Assembly (NCBI GenBank): GCA_944328495.1
Contig: CALVHR010000002.1
Location: 1 to 64,000 of the forward strand
From: an uncultured Clostridia bacterium
Lineage (GTDB): Bacteria > Bacillota > Clostridia > Christensenellales > Borkfalkiaceae
DNA: 64,000 nucleotides
Reading direction: 5' to 3'
This document shows positions 43,015 to 50,948 of the stretch, piece after piece. The translations under genes were made by a program, and so were the position numbers. The first letter of the stretch is position 1. Every line of letters begins with the position of its first letter. The notes below the pieces were generated by a model. That model saw only the letters and a list, made by a program, of their open reading frames with translations. It was not told the DNA's origin and did no database searches.

Positions 43015-43938
43015 TCAAAGCGAAGTGCGCTCATCCAGTCCGAGCATTATGTTCATACACTGCACCGCAGCACCCGAAGCTCCCTTCCCGAGATTATCAA
43101 AATCCGACGCAAGCACGATCCTTTCGTCGTTTCCGTCGATATAGATCTCCATATTGTTTGTTCCGACCAGCGGGTTTGCCGGCAGATAATTTTTACTTTC
43201 TTGCACAACTTTTATAAAGTTATGTGACGCATAGTACTCTGCATAATACCTCTTTAAAGCATCAACACCCATTTTTTTGCGCATCAAACGTGCATGGAGA
43301 GGTACCGTCACGCACATTCCGCTGTAATAATCGGAAACGATCGGATTGAAAACCGGCGCATATTCCAATCCGCATATTTTCTGCATCTCCGGCAAATGTT
43401 TGTGCTTTTGCGTCAGTCCGTACTGTCGAGGGCTGTCGAGTTCCGGACTCCTCTGTGCACTTTCATATTCGGCGATCATCTTTTTTCCGCCGCCGCTGTA
43501 TCCCGTCACCGAATGGCATACAAACGGATAATCGGCAGAAACGATCCCCCTCGCGATCAGCGGGTACACAAGAGAAATAAAGCCGCTGGCATGGCAACCC
43601 GGTACAGCCACACGATTGCCCTGCGCGATTCTTTCTCTGTGTTTTGCGGAAAGTTCGGGAAATCCGTACGCCCACTCGGGTGAAGTACGGTGCGCCGTAG
43701 ATGCATCTATAATTTTTACGTGCGGATTTTCACAGAGCGAAACCGCCTCAATCGCCGCCGCATCGGGCAGGCATAAAAACACGACGTCCGCAGCATTGAT
43801 GCATTCTTTGCGAGCTGCGCTGTCTTTGCGCAATTCTTCCGGCAACGCAATAATGTTCAAATCATTGCGCCCGCCCAGCCGTTCAAAAATTTTCAGACCG
43901 GTCGTCCCTTCTTTTCCGTCAATAAATACATTTACCAT
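43015..43938 (-). CDS. argC: N-acetyl-gamma-glutamyl-phosphate reductase ArgC (short type 2)
   Basis: A 307-residue NADPH-dependent reductase forming N-acetylglutamate semialdehyde. It is the shorter type 2 form: VFIDGKEGTTGLKIFERL nucleotide-binding start rather than GASGYTG, VFLCLPDAA, IIDASTAHR and the active-site Cys in AVPGCHASGFIS. The ribosome site is weak (AGAGTATC). It is separated from argG by 107 nt containing a hairpin and a partial repeat of the argG 3' end. Confidence 0.93.
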   Translation of the reverse strand: MVNVFIDGKEGTTGLKIFERLGGRNDLNIIALPEELRKDSAARKECINAADVVFLCLPDAAAIEAVSLCENPHVKIIDASTAHRTSPEWAYGFPELSAKHRERIAQGNRVAVPGCHASGFISLVYPLIARGIVSADYPFVCHSVTGYSGGGKKMIAEYESAQRSPELDSPRQYGLTQKHKHLPEMQKICGLEYAPVFNPIVSDYYSGMCVTVPLHARLMRKKMGVDALKRYYAEYYASHNFIKVVQESKNYLPANPLVGTNNMEIYIDGNDERIVLASDFDNLGKGASGAAVQCMNIMLGLDERTSL

Positions 43939-43996
43939 GATACTCTGTGCTCTTGCTTGCCTGCTTACAGATCGATTATTCAGGCTTTTTTAGAAA

Positions 43997-44029
43997 GGAA
44001 GCCCTTCCCGCTTATCGAAAAGAGCTTCC
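43997..44029 (-). terminator. Hairpin between argG and argC (possible partial terminator)
   Basis: On minus-strand RNA GGAAGCTCTTTTC pairs with GGGAAGGGCTTCC (13 bp, three G-U) around a 7-nt loop, followed by a weak U tract (TTTCTAAAAAAG). It could reduce readthrough from argG or stabilise the upstream message. Confidence 0.45.
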
Positions 44030-44045
44030 CGCTTTTTACGGTCGA

Positions 44046-45269
44046 TTATTTCAGTTTTTTCGCATCCAGCAACGCCTTGACCTTCACAGGCAAACCGAAC
44101 AGGTTGATGAACCCTTCCGCATCATGCTGGTTGTACACGTCTTCCTCTCCGAAAGTCGCGATTTCTTCACTATACAGCGAATGCTCACTCTTCGTGCCCG
44201 CGGGGATTATGTTGCCCTTATAAACCTTCAGACGAACGTCGCCCGAAACATTTTCCTGGGTCTTGTCCACAAAAGCCGAAAGCGCTTCGCGCAAAGGCGT
44301 GAACCATTGCCCGTTATAGACAAGTTCGGCAAATTTGATCGCTACATGCTGTTTAAAGTGTTGCGTCTCTTTGTCCAGGCACAGCATCTCCAACTGCTCG
44401 TGCGCAAAATACAGAATGCTGCCGCCCGGGGTTTCGTACACACCGCGGCTCTTCATTCCGACAAGACGATTTTCCACGATATCGATCAATCCTACGCCGT
44501 TCTTGCCGCCGATCTCATTGAGCTTATGCATTAACGCGACCGACTCCATCTTTTTGCCGTCCAACGCAACGGGAATGCCCTTTTCAAAAGTAAGAGTCAA
44601 GTAAGTCGGTTTATCGGGAGCCTTTTCGGGAGATACCCCCATTTCCAGAATTTCATCGTACTTCGGCTCGTTCGCAGGATCTTCCAAATCCAATCCCTCA
44701 TGCGACAAGTGCCAAAGATTTTTATCCTTGGAATAACTCGTTTCGCGCGTAATTTTTAAAGGTATATTGTGCGCCTCCGCGTAGTCGATCTCCTCATCAC
44801 GGCTCTTTATGTTCCAAATTCTCCAAGGCGCAATGATCGTCATCTCAGGAGCGAATGCCTTAATAGTCAATTCAAAACGCACCTGGTCATTCCCCTTGCC
44901 CGTGCAACCGTGGCAAATCGCATCCGCGCCTTCTTTCTTTGCTATTTCTACGATACGCTTCGCGATCACAGGACGCGCAAACGACGTGCCCAGCAAATAT
45001 TTGTTTTCGTATACCGCTCCCGCTTTCATCGTGGGATAAATATAATCTTCGATAAACTCTTTGCGAAGATCCTCTATGTATAATTTCGATGCGCCCGTTT
45101 TCAAGGCTTTCTCTTCCAAACCGTCCAGCTCGCTCTCCTGCCCGACATCCGCCGATACAGCGATCACTTCGCAGTTGTTGTAGTTTTCTTTCAGCCACGG
45201 AATGATAATGGACGTGTCCAAACCGCCCGAATACGCGAGAACCACTTTCTTGATTTCTTTCTTTTCCAT
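44046..45269 (-). CDS. argG: Argininosuccinate synthase ArgG
   Basis: A 407-residue N-type ATP pyrophosphatase joining citrulline and aspartate. The P-loop [18 protein letters not shown] is at the N-terminus; [34 protein letters not shown] and ETPGG are typical. First gene of the argGCJB unit. It is preceded by a near-consensus promoter and ArgR-type half-sites. argH is not in the window. GAGG precedes the start codon. Confidence 0.96.
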   Translation of the reverse strand: MEKKEIKKVVLAYSGGLDTSIIIPWLKENYNNCEVIAVSADVGQESELDGLEEKALKTGASKLYIEDLRKEFIEDYIYPTMKAGAVYENKYLLGTSFARPVIAKRIVEIAKKEGADAICHGCTGKGNDQVRFELTIKAFAPEMTIIAPWRIWNIKSRDEEIDYAEAHNIPLKITRETSYSKDKNLWHLSHEGLDLEDPANEPKYDEILEMGVSPEKAPDKPTYLTLTFEKGIPVALDGKKMESVALMHKLNEIGGKNGVGLIDIVENRLVGMKSRGVYETPGGSILYFAHEQLEMLCLDKETQHFKQHVAIKFAELVYNGQWFTPLREALSAFVDKTQENVSGDVRLKVYKGNIIPAGTKSEHSLYSEEIATFGEEDVYNQHDAEGFINLFGLPVKVKALLDAKKLK

Positions 45270-45302
45270 ATTATTATGTTCCTCGTATTTTTACTGTCAT
45301 AG

Positions 45303-45331
45303 ATTATACAGCCACGCGCCGCATAAGTCAA
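45303..45331 (-). promoter_or_regulatory. Sigma-A promoter of argGCJB
   Basis: On the minus strand TTGACT (45326-45331) and TATAAT (45303-45308) are separated by 17 bp, placing the start near 45296, about 27 nt before argG. Confidence 0.88.
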
Positions 45332-45357
45332 GCGTTTTGAACCTCCTTTTTTAAAAA

Positions 45358-45447
45358 TATTCATAAATATTTACTTATTTTTGAATAAAATTTATATTTA
45401 TACATAATTTTGCGAATATTCATGAATAAACAAGTAAAAAATGAATA
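45358..45447. promoter_or_regulatory. Cluster of ARG-box-like half-sites upstream of argG
   Basis: An A/T-rich 90-bp region holds TATTCA (45358-45363), TGAATA (45382-45387), the perfect 12-bp palindrome TATTCATGAATA (45417-45428) and another TGAATA (45442-45447). CATGAATAAACAAGT resembles the Bacillus AhrC/ArgR box. The cluster begins 27 bp upstream of the argG -35 box. ArgR binding is inferred; no argR gene is in the window. Confidence 0.65.
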
Positions 45448-45464
45448 CCGCGCGCAAGAGAAAA

Positions 45465-45487
45465 GCCGCAAACGATTGGTTCGCGGC
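45465..45487 (-). terminator. Terminator after the flavin reductase gene
   Basis: On the minus strand GCCGCGAAC pairs with GTTTGCGGC (9 bp, one G-U) around a 5-nt loop, followed by TTTTCTC. It lies 74 nt beyond the stop of the flavin reductase-like gene; the intervening stretch shows no gene. Confidence 0.75.
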
Positions 45488-45561
45488 CGATATTTTCTAT
45501 GACAATGGAATCTCAAGCATAAGCAACTCACTGGCGCAGCCTGTTTTGCACAAATTATGTT

Positions 45562-46119
45562 TCAATTTTTTCTCTTGGCCGTGAACCCGTATGTCCCGAC
45601 CGTTTTACCCGTTTCCACATACCGATTCTGCACATATGCCATCAGCGAACCGTCCGGAATTTGCAGTTTTTCGCCCGAAATCCATTCTTCTCGCACGGTC
45701 AGTCCCACGATTTCCGCAATAAACATGACATGTGTTTCCAATTCGACCGTTTTTCGCACGACACATTCGATAGAAAGCGGGCACTGCTCGATCGCCGGGG
45801 CCTGCACATGCGTGCATTTTTGCCGCGTCAAAGCAAATTTCGCAAACTTATCGACATCCCTGCCCGATACTACACCGCAGCCGTCCAATATTTCCAGTTG
45901 CGAAAGATCGCAGAGATTGACGACAAATTCCCCCGTTTTACAAATCAATTCATACGAGTAACGGCTGCGCCGCACGGAAATACTCAGCATGGGAGGTTCC
46001 GAATTCACTGTCCCCGCCCAAGCAATCGTCACAATATCCGATGCTTTTTCATCACCGCACGACACCAACACCGCCGAAACCGGGGCCAAAACCGTGGTCG
46101 GCCGCATTTGTTTTTTCAT
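45562..46119 (-). CDS. Flavin reductase-like (FMN-binding split barrel) protein
   Basis: A 185-residue protein of the flavin reductase-like domain family. The N-terminal PVSAVLVSCGDEKASDIVTIAW, PPMLSISVRRSRYSYELI and GEFVVNLC are the classic FMN/NAD(P)H-binding pattern. Members reduce flavins or act as flavoproteins of unknown partner. GGAGGACGAAATT precedes the start. No redox partner is adjacent, so the substrate is unknown. Confidence 0.85.
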   Translation of the reverse strand: MKKQMRPTTVLAPVSAVLVSCGDEKASDIVTIAWAGTVNSEPPMLSISVRRSRYSYELICKTGEFVVNLCDLSQLEILDGCGVVSGRDVDKFAKFALTRQKCTHVQAPAIEQCPLSIECVVRKTVELETHVMFIAEIVGLTVREEWISGEKLQIPDGSLMAYVQNRYVETGKTVGTYGFTAKRKN

Positions 46120-46196
46120 AATTTCGTCCTCCTTCCCTCAATTTTTAATTTTAGACAAATTTTCCCGAACAGCAGACCGCTTGCCCGCACAAACGC

Positions 46197-46835
46197 CTAT
46201 CGCCTGTACAGAAGCGTTAAAAACCCGAACGATTTGAGCTGTTTCCTGCAACCACGGAAATCAGGGCACCACTTTTGTACTTCGCGCCAAAAGGCCGCAG
46301 AATGATTCATTTCTTTTAAATGGCACAATTCATGGATCAGCACATAATCTCGCAACGGCACAGGCAACATGACAAGGCGCCAGTTAAGCTTAATGCGTTT
46401 ATCCTCCCCGCAACTGCCCCAACGCGCCTTAAAATCGCAAAGCTTTACGTCTTCCGCGTATAATCCCGTGCGTTTCGATTGCGCATACAGCGCCTCGATC
46501 AGGATCGGTCCGCGCGTCCGCTCAAAATACCGCCGAACGGATAGAATATCTTTGAACATAAACCCTGCATCCGATTCGCCGTTTTGCAGAGCCCCGTATG
46601 TCACCGGCCTTTCCTGCCCCGCGTCAAGCAACGTCTTCCCGCTTTGCAGCGAAGGATAATTCGCCTCCTTTTCTTTCAACCGCGCCTCGATCCATCCGCG
46701 TTTACTCTCCACAAACCGATCGATCACTTCGGCAGAAACACCCAAAGGCGCCTTTACCTCCACCTTTCCGCCCCTGACGGTAAGAACAAGCGTGCGGCGA
46801 CGCATACGCGTCAGTTTATATTCAACCCCGCTCAA
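46197..46835 (-). CDS. YgjP/SprT-like (DUF45) zinc metallopeptidase
   Basis: A 212-residue protein with the C-terminal zinc motif VLIHELCHLKEMNHSAAFW (about 163-181; HExxH plus a downstream His) and the KARWGSCGEDKRIKLNWRL segment that precedes it in YgjP-like proteins. The N-terminal half (VRGGKVEVKAPLGVSAEVI) matches the family. Function is unproven; related SprT-fold proteins cleave DNA-protein cross-links. The start is TTG at 46835 with GAGGGTG upstream, overlapping the thioesterase gene by 14 bp. Confidence 0.85.
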   Translation of the reverse strand: MSGVEYKLTRMRRRTLVLTVRGGKVEVKAPLGVSAEVIDRFVESKRGWIEARLKEKEANYPSLQSGKTLLDAGQERPVTYGALQNGESDAGFMFKDILSVRRYFERTRGPILIEALYAQSKRTGLYAEDVKLCDFKARWGSCGEDKRIKLNWRLVMLPVPLRDYVLIHELCHLKEMNHSAAFWREVQKWCPDFRGCRKQLKSFGFLTLLYRR

Positions 46836-47568
46836 ACTGCACCCTCGCCGCTACAATGAGCTCATCGCCGTTTTTGTATCCGCAAACATCAAATTCTCCG
46901 TCTGCCAGTTCATTCCTGTAAAAATCCAGTATATCGCCTTCGCGCGCCTGTTTGATATAATGCAAACGGAAACTTTTCAAATGATATTTTTCCAGCTCCC
47001 GCACCGAAAAACAATTAAAAATATAATCCGCATACTTGATGTTGTTTACATGATAATTCAGATCGTATTCCGAATTGGCAACCCGCAGAGAAAACTGCGG
47101 CTCCGCCTTCTGCCTCGCTTCGGGAACAGACCAATCTTCGAAACAAACGCTTCGCTCCTCAAGATAGTTAAGCTGCGGCTGTTCCAATACCGAACAAGGG
47201 ACAATTCTGCCGCTGTCCGCCCGCAAAATACACCAACGCGAATAGGCGCGTACCAGTATTCCGCTCTCACCGCGGATCGAAAAACTGCGTTCGTATATCG
47301 CTTTGTTCGGGCGATGCGGCCAAGTGCTCACCTCTACCGTTTCTCCGAATTTAGGCAGGCTTTCGATCTTTAAATGCATTTTGGACAATATCCAGCAATA
47401 GCCGCGTTCCATCAGACTTTCGAAGCCCAAACCGAGCTGCGACGAATGCTCGCTTGCCGTCTCCTGAAAATATCCTAAAATTGCCGACGGTTTCAACCTA
47501 CGCAGAAAATCCGTCTCATAATTGCGTACCGTAAAGACACGTTCGAGTTTATTTTGCACTGCCGTCAT
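46822..47568 (-). CDS. Acyl-ACP thioesterase (FatA/B-like)
   Basis: A 248-residue double hot-dog fold thioesterase. The N-terminal half has LGYFQETASEHSSQLGLGFESL and WILSKMHLKIESLPKFGE, and the C-terminal half has NSEYDLNYHVNNIKYADYIFN with the conserved Asn/His/Asn catalytic region. It releases fatty acids from acyl carrier protein in the cytoplasm. Bacterial members are scattered, and commonly found in Clostridia. Its promoter is at 47660-47686, divergent from the PadR-like gene. Confidence 0.88.
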   Translation of the reverse strand: MTAVQNKLERVFTVRNYETDFLRRLKPSAILGYFQETASEHSSQLGLGFESLMERGYCWILSKMHLKIESLPKFGETVEVSTWPHRPNKAIYERSFSIRGESGILVRAYSRWCILRADSGRIVPCSVLEQPQLNYLEERSVCFEDWSVPEARQKAEPQFSLRVANSEYDLNYHVNNIKYADYIFNCFSVRELEKYHLKSFRLHYIKQAREGDILDFYRNELADGEFDVCGYKNGDELIVAARVQFERG

Positions 47569-47659
47569 ACCCGCTTTTTTCTATATTTTACATCAAACAC
47601 GAAAAAAAGTCCATTGTTTCCAATCTTTTTATTAGCAGCTTTTTTACTCGAAAAAATCA

Positions 47660-47686
47660 ATTATATCACACATAATACTTTGTAAA
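47660..47686 (-). promoter_or_regulatory. Promoter of the thioesterase gene
   Basis: On the minus strand TTTACA (47681-47686) and TATAAT (47660-47665) are only 15 bp apart, but a TG one base before the -10 (TGATATAAT) makes an extended -10. Confidence 0.6.
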
Positions 47687-47710
47687 TTTTTAAATTATAA
47701 ATAATACGAT

Positions 47711-47746
47711 CAAGATATTGACAAAATTCGACAAATCTTGTATAAT
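47711..47746 (+). promoter_or_regulatory. Sigma-A promoter of the PadR-like gene, with dyad
   Basis: TTGACA (47718-47723) and TATAAT (47741-47746) are separated by exactly 17 bp. CAAGAT (47711-47716) and ATCTTG (47735-47740) form a 6-bp dyad enclosing the -35 box and spacer, consistent with autorepression by the encoded DNA-binding protein. The leader is only about 12 nt, mostly the GGGAGGTG ribosome site. Confidence 0.8.
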
Positions 47747-47765
47747 TGACACAGGGAGGTGAATT

Positions 47766-49475
47766 ATGGAACCCAATAACAATGAACCGGAATCCCGCGA
47801 AAACGAATCCGGGATCAGCAGCGATTTAATACGCGGACATATCAATACGATTATACTCCGTACCCTATATGACGGCGATAAATACGGGTACGAAATCATC
47901 AACGAGATCGAAAGCAAAAGCCGCGGGCAATATACATTAAAACAGCCTACTTTATACAGCGCACTCAAGCGCCTTGAAAGCCAGGACTATGTCACGTCTT
48001 ATTGGGGAGGCGTGTCCAACGGCGGACGCCGCAAATATTTCCAGATCACGGAAAAGGGCAGGATCATCGTAGAACAAAACCTTGCCGAATGGGAATATTC
48101 AAGGACAGTTATTGACAGCCTTATCTCCGAAAAAGATTATAATTTCGACAATCCCCCTCCCGCACATTCGGTGGACTTCAACATTTTGAAAAAATCCACC
48201 ACGCGCGTTCCCATTTCAAAAAGCGAAGAACAAGACAGCGATGACTATGAGGAACAAAGCGGCGCGGACAAGTCCTCTTTTTCAGAGAACGTGCAGGAGA
48301 AAAACGAGACCGAGAGCGAGCAAATAGCTACGCAAGAGCAGGATCCCGCCAAGGCAGCCCCTGAACAATCCTCTGTTTCATCCGCCTCGGAACAAATTTT
48401 TTCGGAGCACAATACACAAAATGTTCAGGCAAGCAAAGCAGAGCATGAATCAATCAGTGAAAAAGTCTACGAAGAAACAGAAAAAAATATTTCCGAAAGC
48501 AAATCTTCCGAAAAAGCAACAGCCTCTGCCTCCGATGAAGAAAGCAGTTTAAGCGAAGAAGACCGTCAGCGCATCCATGAAAATTATAAGATGCTGATCG
48601 GCAATGAAGAACACGCCGCCTCCAACTTCTATTCGCAAGCTACGCGGCAAAGCCGCGAAGAGCAAGCTGCCTATACGGAAGCCCCTTCGGCAGAGAATAT
48701 TCCGCCGCAGCCTGAACCGGATCCTTATATGGACAACCGTTCGATTTCCTCGGAATTGCTCTATTCGAACAAACCGCCCGAAGAAAGAAATTACAAAGAA
48801 CTGCTGGCAAAACTGTACGACAATACCCGCAAAGACGAAGAAGAGATACCACCCGCCCAGACGGCCGCGACGCAGGAAAACGTTTACCAAACCCCGCCCG
48901 AGCAGGAACCCCCGCAGGTTCGCCCTGCCGCACAAGCGCCGTCGTCAAACGGGAACATCGAATTTTACGATGTTACCGAAAAAGCGGAAAATGAAGGATT
49001 AAAGATCACCACCACGACGGGGGCGCGCAACCGCACCGTAGCGAAATCGGTCGGCTCTACATTTGACAAAGGCAAAGCGCTGTTGTTTACGGCTCTGTTC
49101 GTTTTTGCCGTGGGTATGATCGAATCCATCATCAACATCTGCTTGCGAGGTGTGCTCGAAACCGGTGCCGCTTACGTCGTACTGCCGTTTGTTTTCTGTT
49201 TTGTAATGCTCGGGATTTTCTTGTATCTGTACTTGCGCGGGTACGGAAAAAACAGCCGTAAATCGCAATCCAAATCGTACATATCCGCAAGTCTGATTTT
49301 GTATGCGAATCTTGTACTCATCATTTGTCTGATTGCCTATCTCATTATCTATTTCAGCGACGCCGACGTATCGGTCGCCGTACAGATTTTGAAATATGCA
49401 ATCTTCCCTTGCATTTTCGTATTCAATGTGCCGTTGTTTGCACTTATCTACAATTATAACAGCAACCGTCAATAA
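47766..49475 (+). CDS. PadR-type DNA-binding domain fused to a four-helix membrane domain
   Basis: A 569-residue protein of unusual layout. Residues about 19-115 form a PadR-type winged helix: LIRGHINTIILRTLYDGDKYGYEI, then QPTLYSALKRLESQDYVTSYWG and GGRRKYFQITEKG are the family signature. Residues about 125-420 are a low-complexity acidic linker rich in Glu, Ser, Gln, Ala and Pro with no recognised fold. Residues 437-565 hold four membrane helices (about 438-459, 467-490, 506-530, 540-563) joined by a basic loop (GYGKNSRKSQSKSY). PadR regulators are normally 100-190 residues and soluble, so this appears to be a membrane-tethered regulator. Signal and targets are unknown. It is monocistronic between a consensus promoter and a strong terminator; its promoter region contains a dyad. 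Confidence 0.8.
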   Translation: MEPNNNEPESRENESGISSDLIRGHINTIILRTLYDGDKYGYEIINEIESKSRGQYTLKQPTLYSALKRLESQDYVTSYWGGVSNGGRRKYFQITEKGRIIVEQNLAEWEYSRTVIDSLISEKDYNFDNPPPAHSVDFNILKKSTTRVPISKSEEQDSDDYEEQSGADKSSFSENVQEKNETESEQIATQEQDPAKAAPEQSSVSSASEQIFSEHNTQNVQASKAEHESISEKVYEETEKNISESKSSEKATASASDEESSLSEEDRQRIHENYKMLIGNEEHAASNFYSQATRQSREEQAAYTEAPSAENIPPQPEPDPYMDNRSISSELLYSNKPPEERNYKELLAKLYDNTRKDEEEIPPAQTAATQENVYQTPPEQEPPQVRPAAQAPSSNGNIEFYDVTEKAENEGLKITTTTGARNRTVAKSVGSTFDKGKALLFTALFVFAVGMIESIINICLRGVLETGAAYVVLPFVFCFVMLGIFLYLYLRGYGKNSRKSQSKSYISASLILYANLVLIICLIAYLIIYFSDADVSVAVQILKYAIFPCIFVFNVPLFALIYNYNSNRQ

Positions 49476-49492
49476 TGAATCGAATTTTGAAA

Positions 49493-49525
49493 AACGCCCT
49501 GCGCCAATAACCGGCGCAGGGCGTT
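49493..49525 (+). terminator. Terminator of the PadR-like gene
   Basis: A 13-bp perfect stem (49493-49505 with 49513-49525) is followed by GCTTTTT on the plus strand. An A run precedes it, so it may also serve the convergent gene at 49562. Confidence 0.88.
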
Positions 49526-49561
49526 GCTTTTTAAAGATTGCCTATTGCAAACAAAGTCAAG

Positions 49562-50140
49562 TTACTCGCACTCTATCCCGCTTACAGCGCGCGACGGATT
49601 GCGTTTGATCGAAATCAGGCGCATCAAATGCGGAAAAATACTTTCGTCCGACGTTTGAAAGGACATCCGCTTGATACCGTGAATTTCGTTTGCAAAATCA
49701 TATGTCCACTGTATTTCAGCACGCGGAAATGTATCCCGTAACGTCTCAAACTTTTCCGTTTCAGTTCTTCCGAACTGTATCACGCAGAAAAATTTCTCGG
49801 GAACTATGCCGAGCGAGCAAAGCGTCTTTCCTCCGGCACGCAGTCTGTAATACAGCAGGCAAAACTTATCGCCTTTTCCCCAAAAGCCGCTCGCGTCGAA
49901 GCGCGTTTCAATTTCTTTTGCGAACGCGCACATTTTCCCGAAAACAACTTTGCCCTGTATCTCTTCCGCCAACGCGGCGCACTCCTCTTCCTTTGCGGGA
50001 AGATAAGCGGTACGAGGCAAAAGAAGTAAATGCAGCTGTGCCCGTTCCTCCTCCGTCAAAGATTGCGGATCCAGTTTCAGAAAATTTTTCTGCGCTTCCG
50101 TATAACGCGTTCCTATTGCGCCCTGTTTTTCCTCTTCCAT
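49562..50140 (-). CDS. Conserved-looking protein of unknown function
   Basis: A 192-residue soluble protein that I do not firmly recognise; the middle (MCAFAKEIETRFDASGFWGKG ... YYRLRAGGKTLCSLGIVPEKFFCVIQFG) loosely resembles DUF3788-type proteins that share a fold with small ligand-binding domains. No signal peptide or membrane segment is seen. The start at 50140 follows GAGGGCGC. It is the last gene of the yqhY-nusB-folD-ispA-tlyA line, 29 nt after tlyA, and its role there is unknown. Confidence 0.55.
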   Translation of the reverse strand: MEEEKQGAIGTRYTEAQKNFLKLDPQSLTEEERAQLHLLLLPRTAYLPAKEEECAALAEEIQGKVVFGKMCAFAKEIETRFDASGFWGKGDKFCLLYYRLRAGGKTLCSLGIVPEKFFCVIQFGRTETEKFETLRDTFPRAEIQWTYDFANEIHGIKRMSFQTSDESIFPHLMRLISIKRNPSRAVSGIECE

Positions 50141-50169
50141 GCGCCCTCACTTATTGTAATTCAGCGTAA

Positions 50170-50946
50170 TCAGCTTTTCTCCCGTTCCGAGGCGCGCACC
50201 AACAGTTCATCGATCGGCACAAAACCTCTATCCGCTTTCTTTAAAAGCAAAACGTATTCGATATTCTTTCGCTCTCGGCGCGGCGCCGTCGTCACATCTG
50301 ACGGCTGCAACCTGAGCGAAGAAGCAAATTCGCATATTTCTTTGAGAATACCGATTCGGACACGCGCATCGGTTACAATCCCGCGTTTGCTCTGCCCCCT
50401 GCCTTCACATTCGAATTGCGGCTTTACAAGCACGAATGCGCGTCCTTCTTGCTTCAAAATCTGCACGATCGCCGGCAATATCAGTTTCAGAGAAATAAAA
50501 CTCAGATCCGCCGTCACACCGTCGATCTTTTCAGGAAAACTCTTATCGGTCAGATAGCGCGCGTTTACCCGATCCATAACCGAGACCCGCGAATCCGCAC
50601 GAAGCGTTCGGTCCAACTGGCTTTCCCCGACGTCCACGGCATATACGCGCGCGGCTCCGAATTGTAAAAGGCAGTCGGTAAAACCTCCCGTACTGGCGCC
50701 GAGATCGACAAACACATCGCCGATAATTTTTTCCGAAAATTCCGTAAGCGCCTTATATAATTTGAACCCGCCCTCCGATACGAAGGCAACGGGCTCCTTT
50801 TTTATTTCTACAATATCTCCGTCTTTTACTTCCGCCGACGCTTTCGCCGTTCTGCCGTTGAGCGTGACCAGCCCTCGTTCCAGTGCATGCGTCGCCTTCG
50901 CGCGGGATGTAAAACCATGTTCTGCGAGATATTTGTCCAACCGCAT
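50170..50946 (-). CDS. TlyA-family rRNA methyltransferase (S4 plus FtsJ)
   Basis: A 258-residue protein: N-terminal S4 RNA-binding domain (MRLDKYLAEHGFTSRAKATHALERGLV) and a C-terminal Rossmann FtsJ-like methyltransferase with SAM loop DLGASTGGFTDCLLQFGA and VDVGESQLD. In Mycobacterium TlyA 2'-O-methylates 16S and 23S rRNA; the B. subtilis relative YqxC sits in the same cluster. The start at 50946 has GGGAGAG upstream; an earlier ATG at 51000 lies inside ispA without a ribosome site. Confidence 0.9.
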   Translation of the reverse strand: MRLDKYLAEHGFTSRAKATHALERGLVTLNGRTAKASAEVKDGDIVEIKKEPVAFVSEGGFKLYKALTEFSEKIIGDVFVDLGASTGGFTDCLLQFGAARVYAVDVGESQLDRTLRADSRVSVMDRVNARYLTDKSFPEKIDGVTADLSFISLKLILPAIVQILKQEGRAFVLVKPQFECEGRGQSKRGIVTDARVRIGILKEICEFASSLRLQPSDVTTAPRRERKNIEYVLLLKKADRGFVPIDELLVRASEREKS

Positions 50947-50948
50947 GT

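Noticed and set aside
48160..49020. Repetitive acidic stretch as a possible tandem DNA repeat
   Set aside because: The Glu/Ser/Gln-rich linker is low complexity at protein level but no regular DNA unit repeats.
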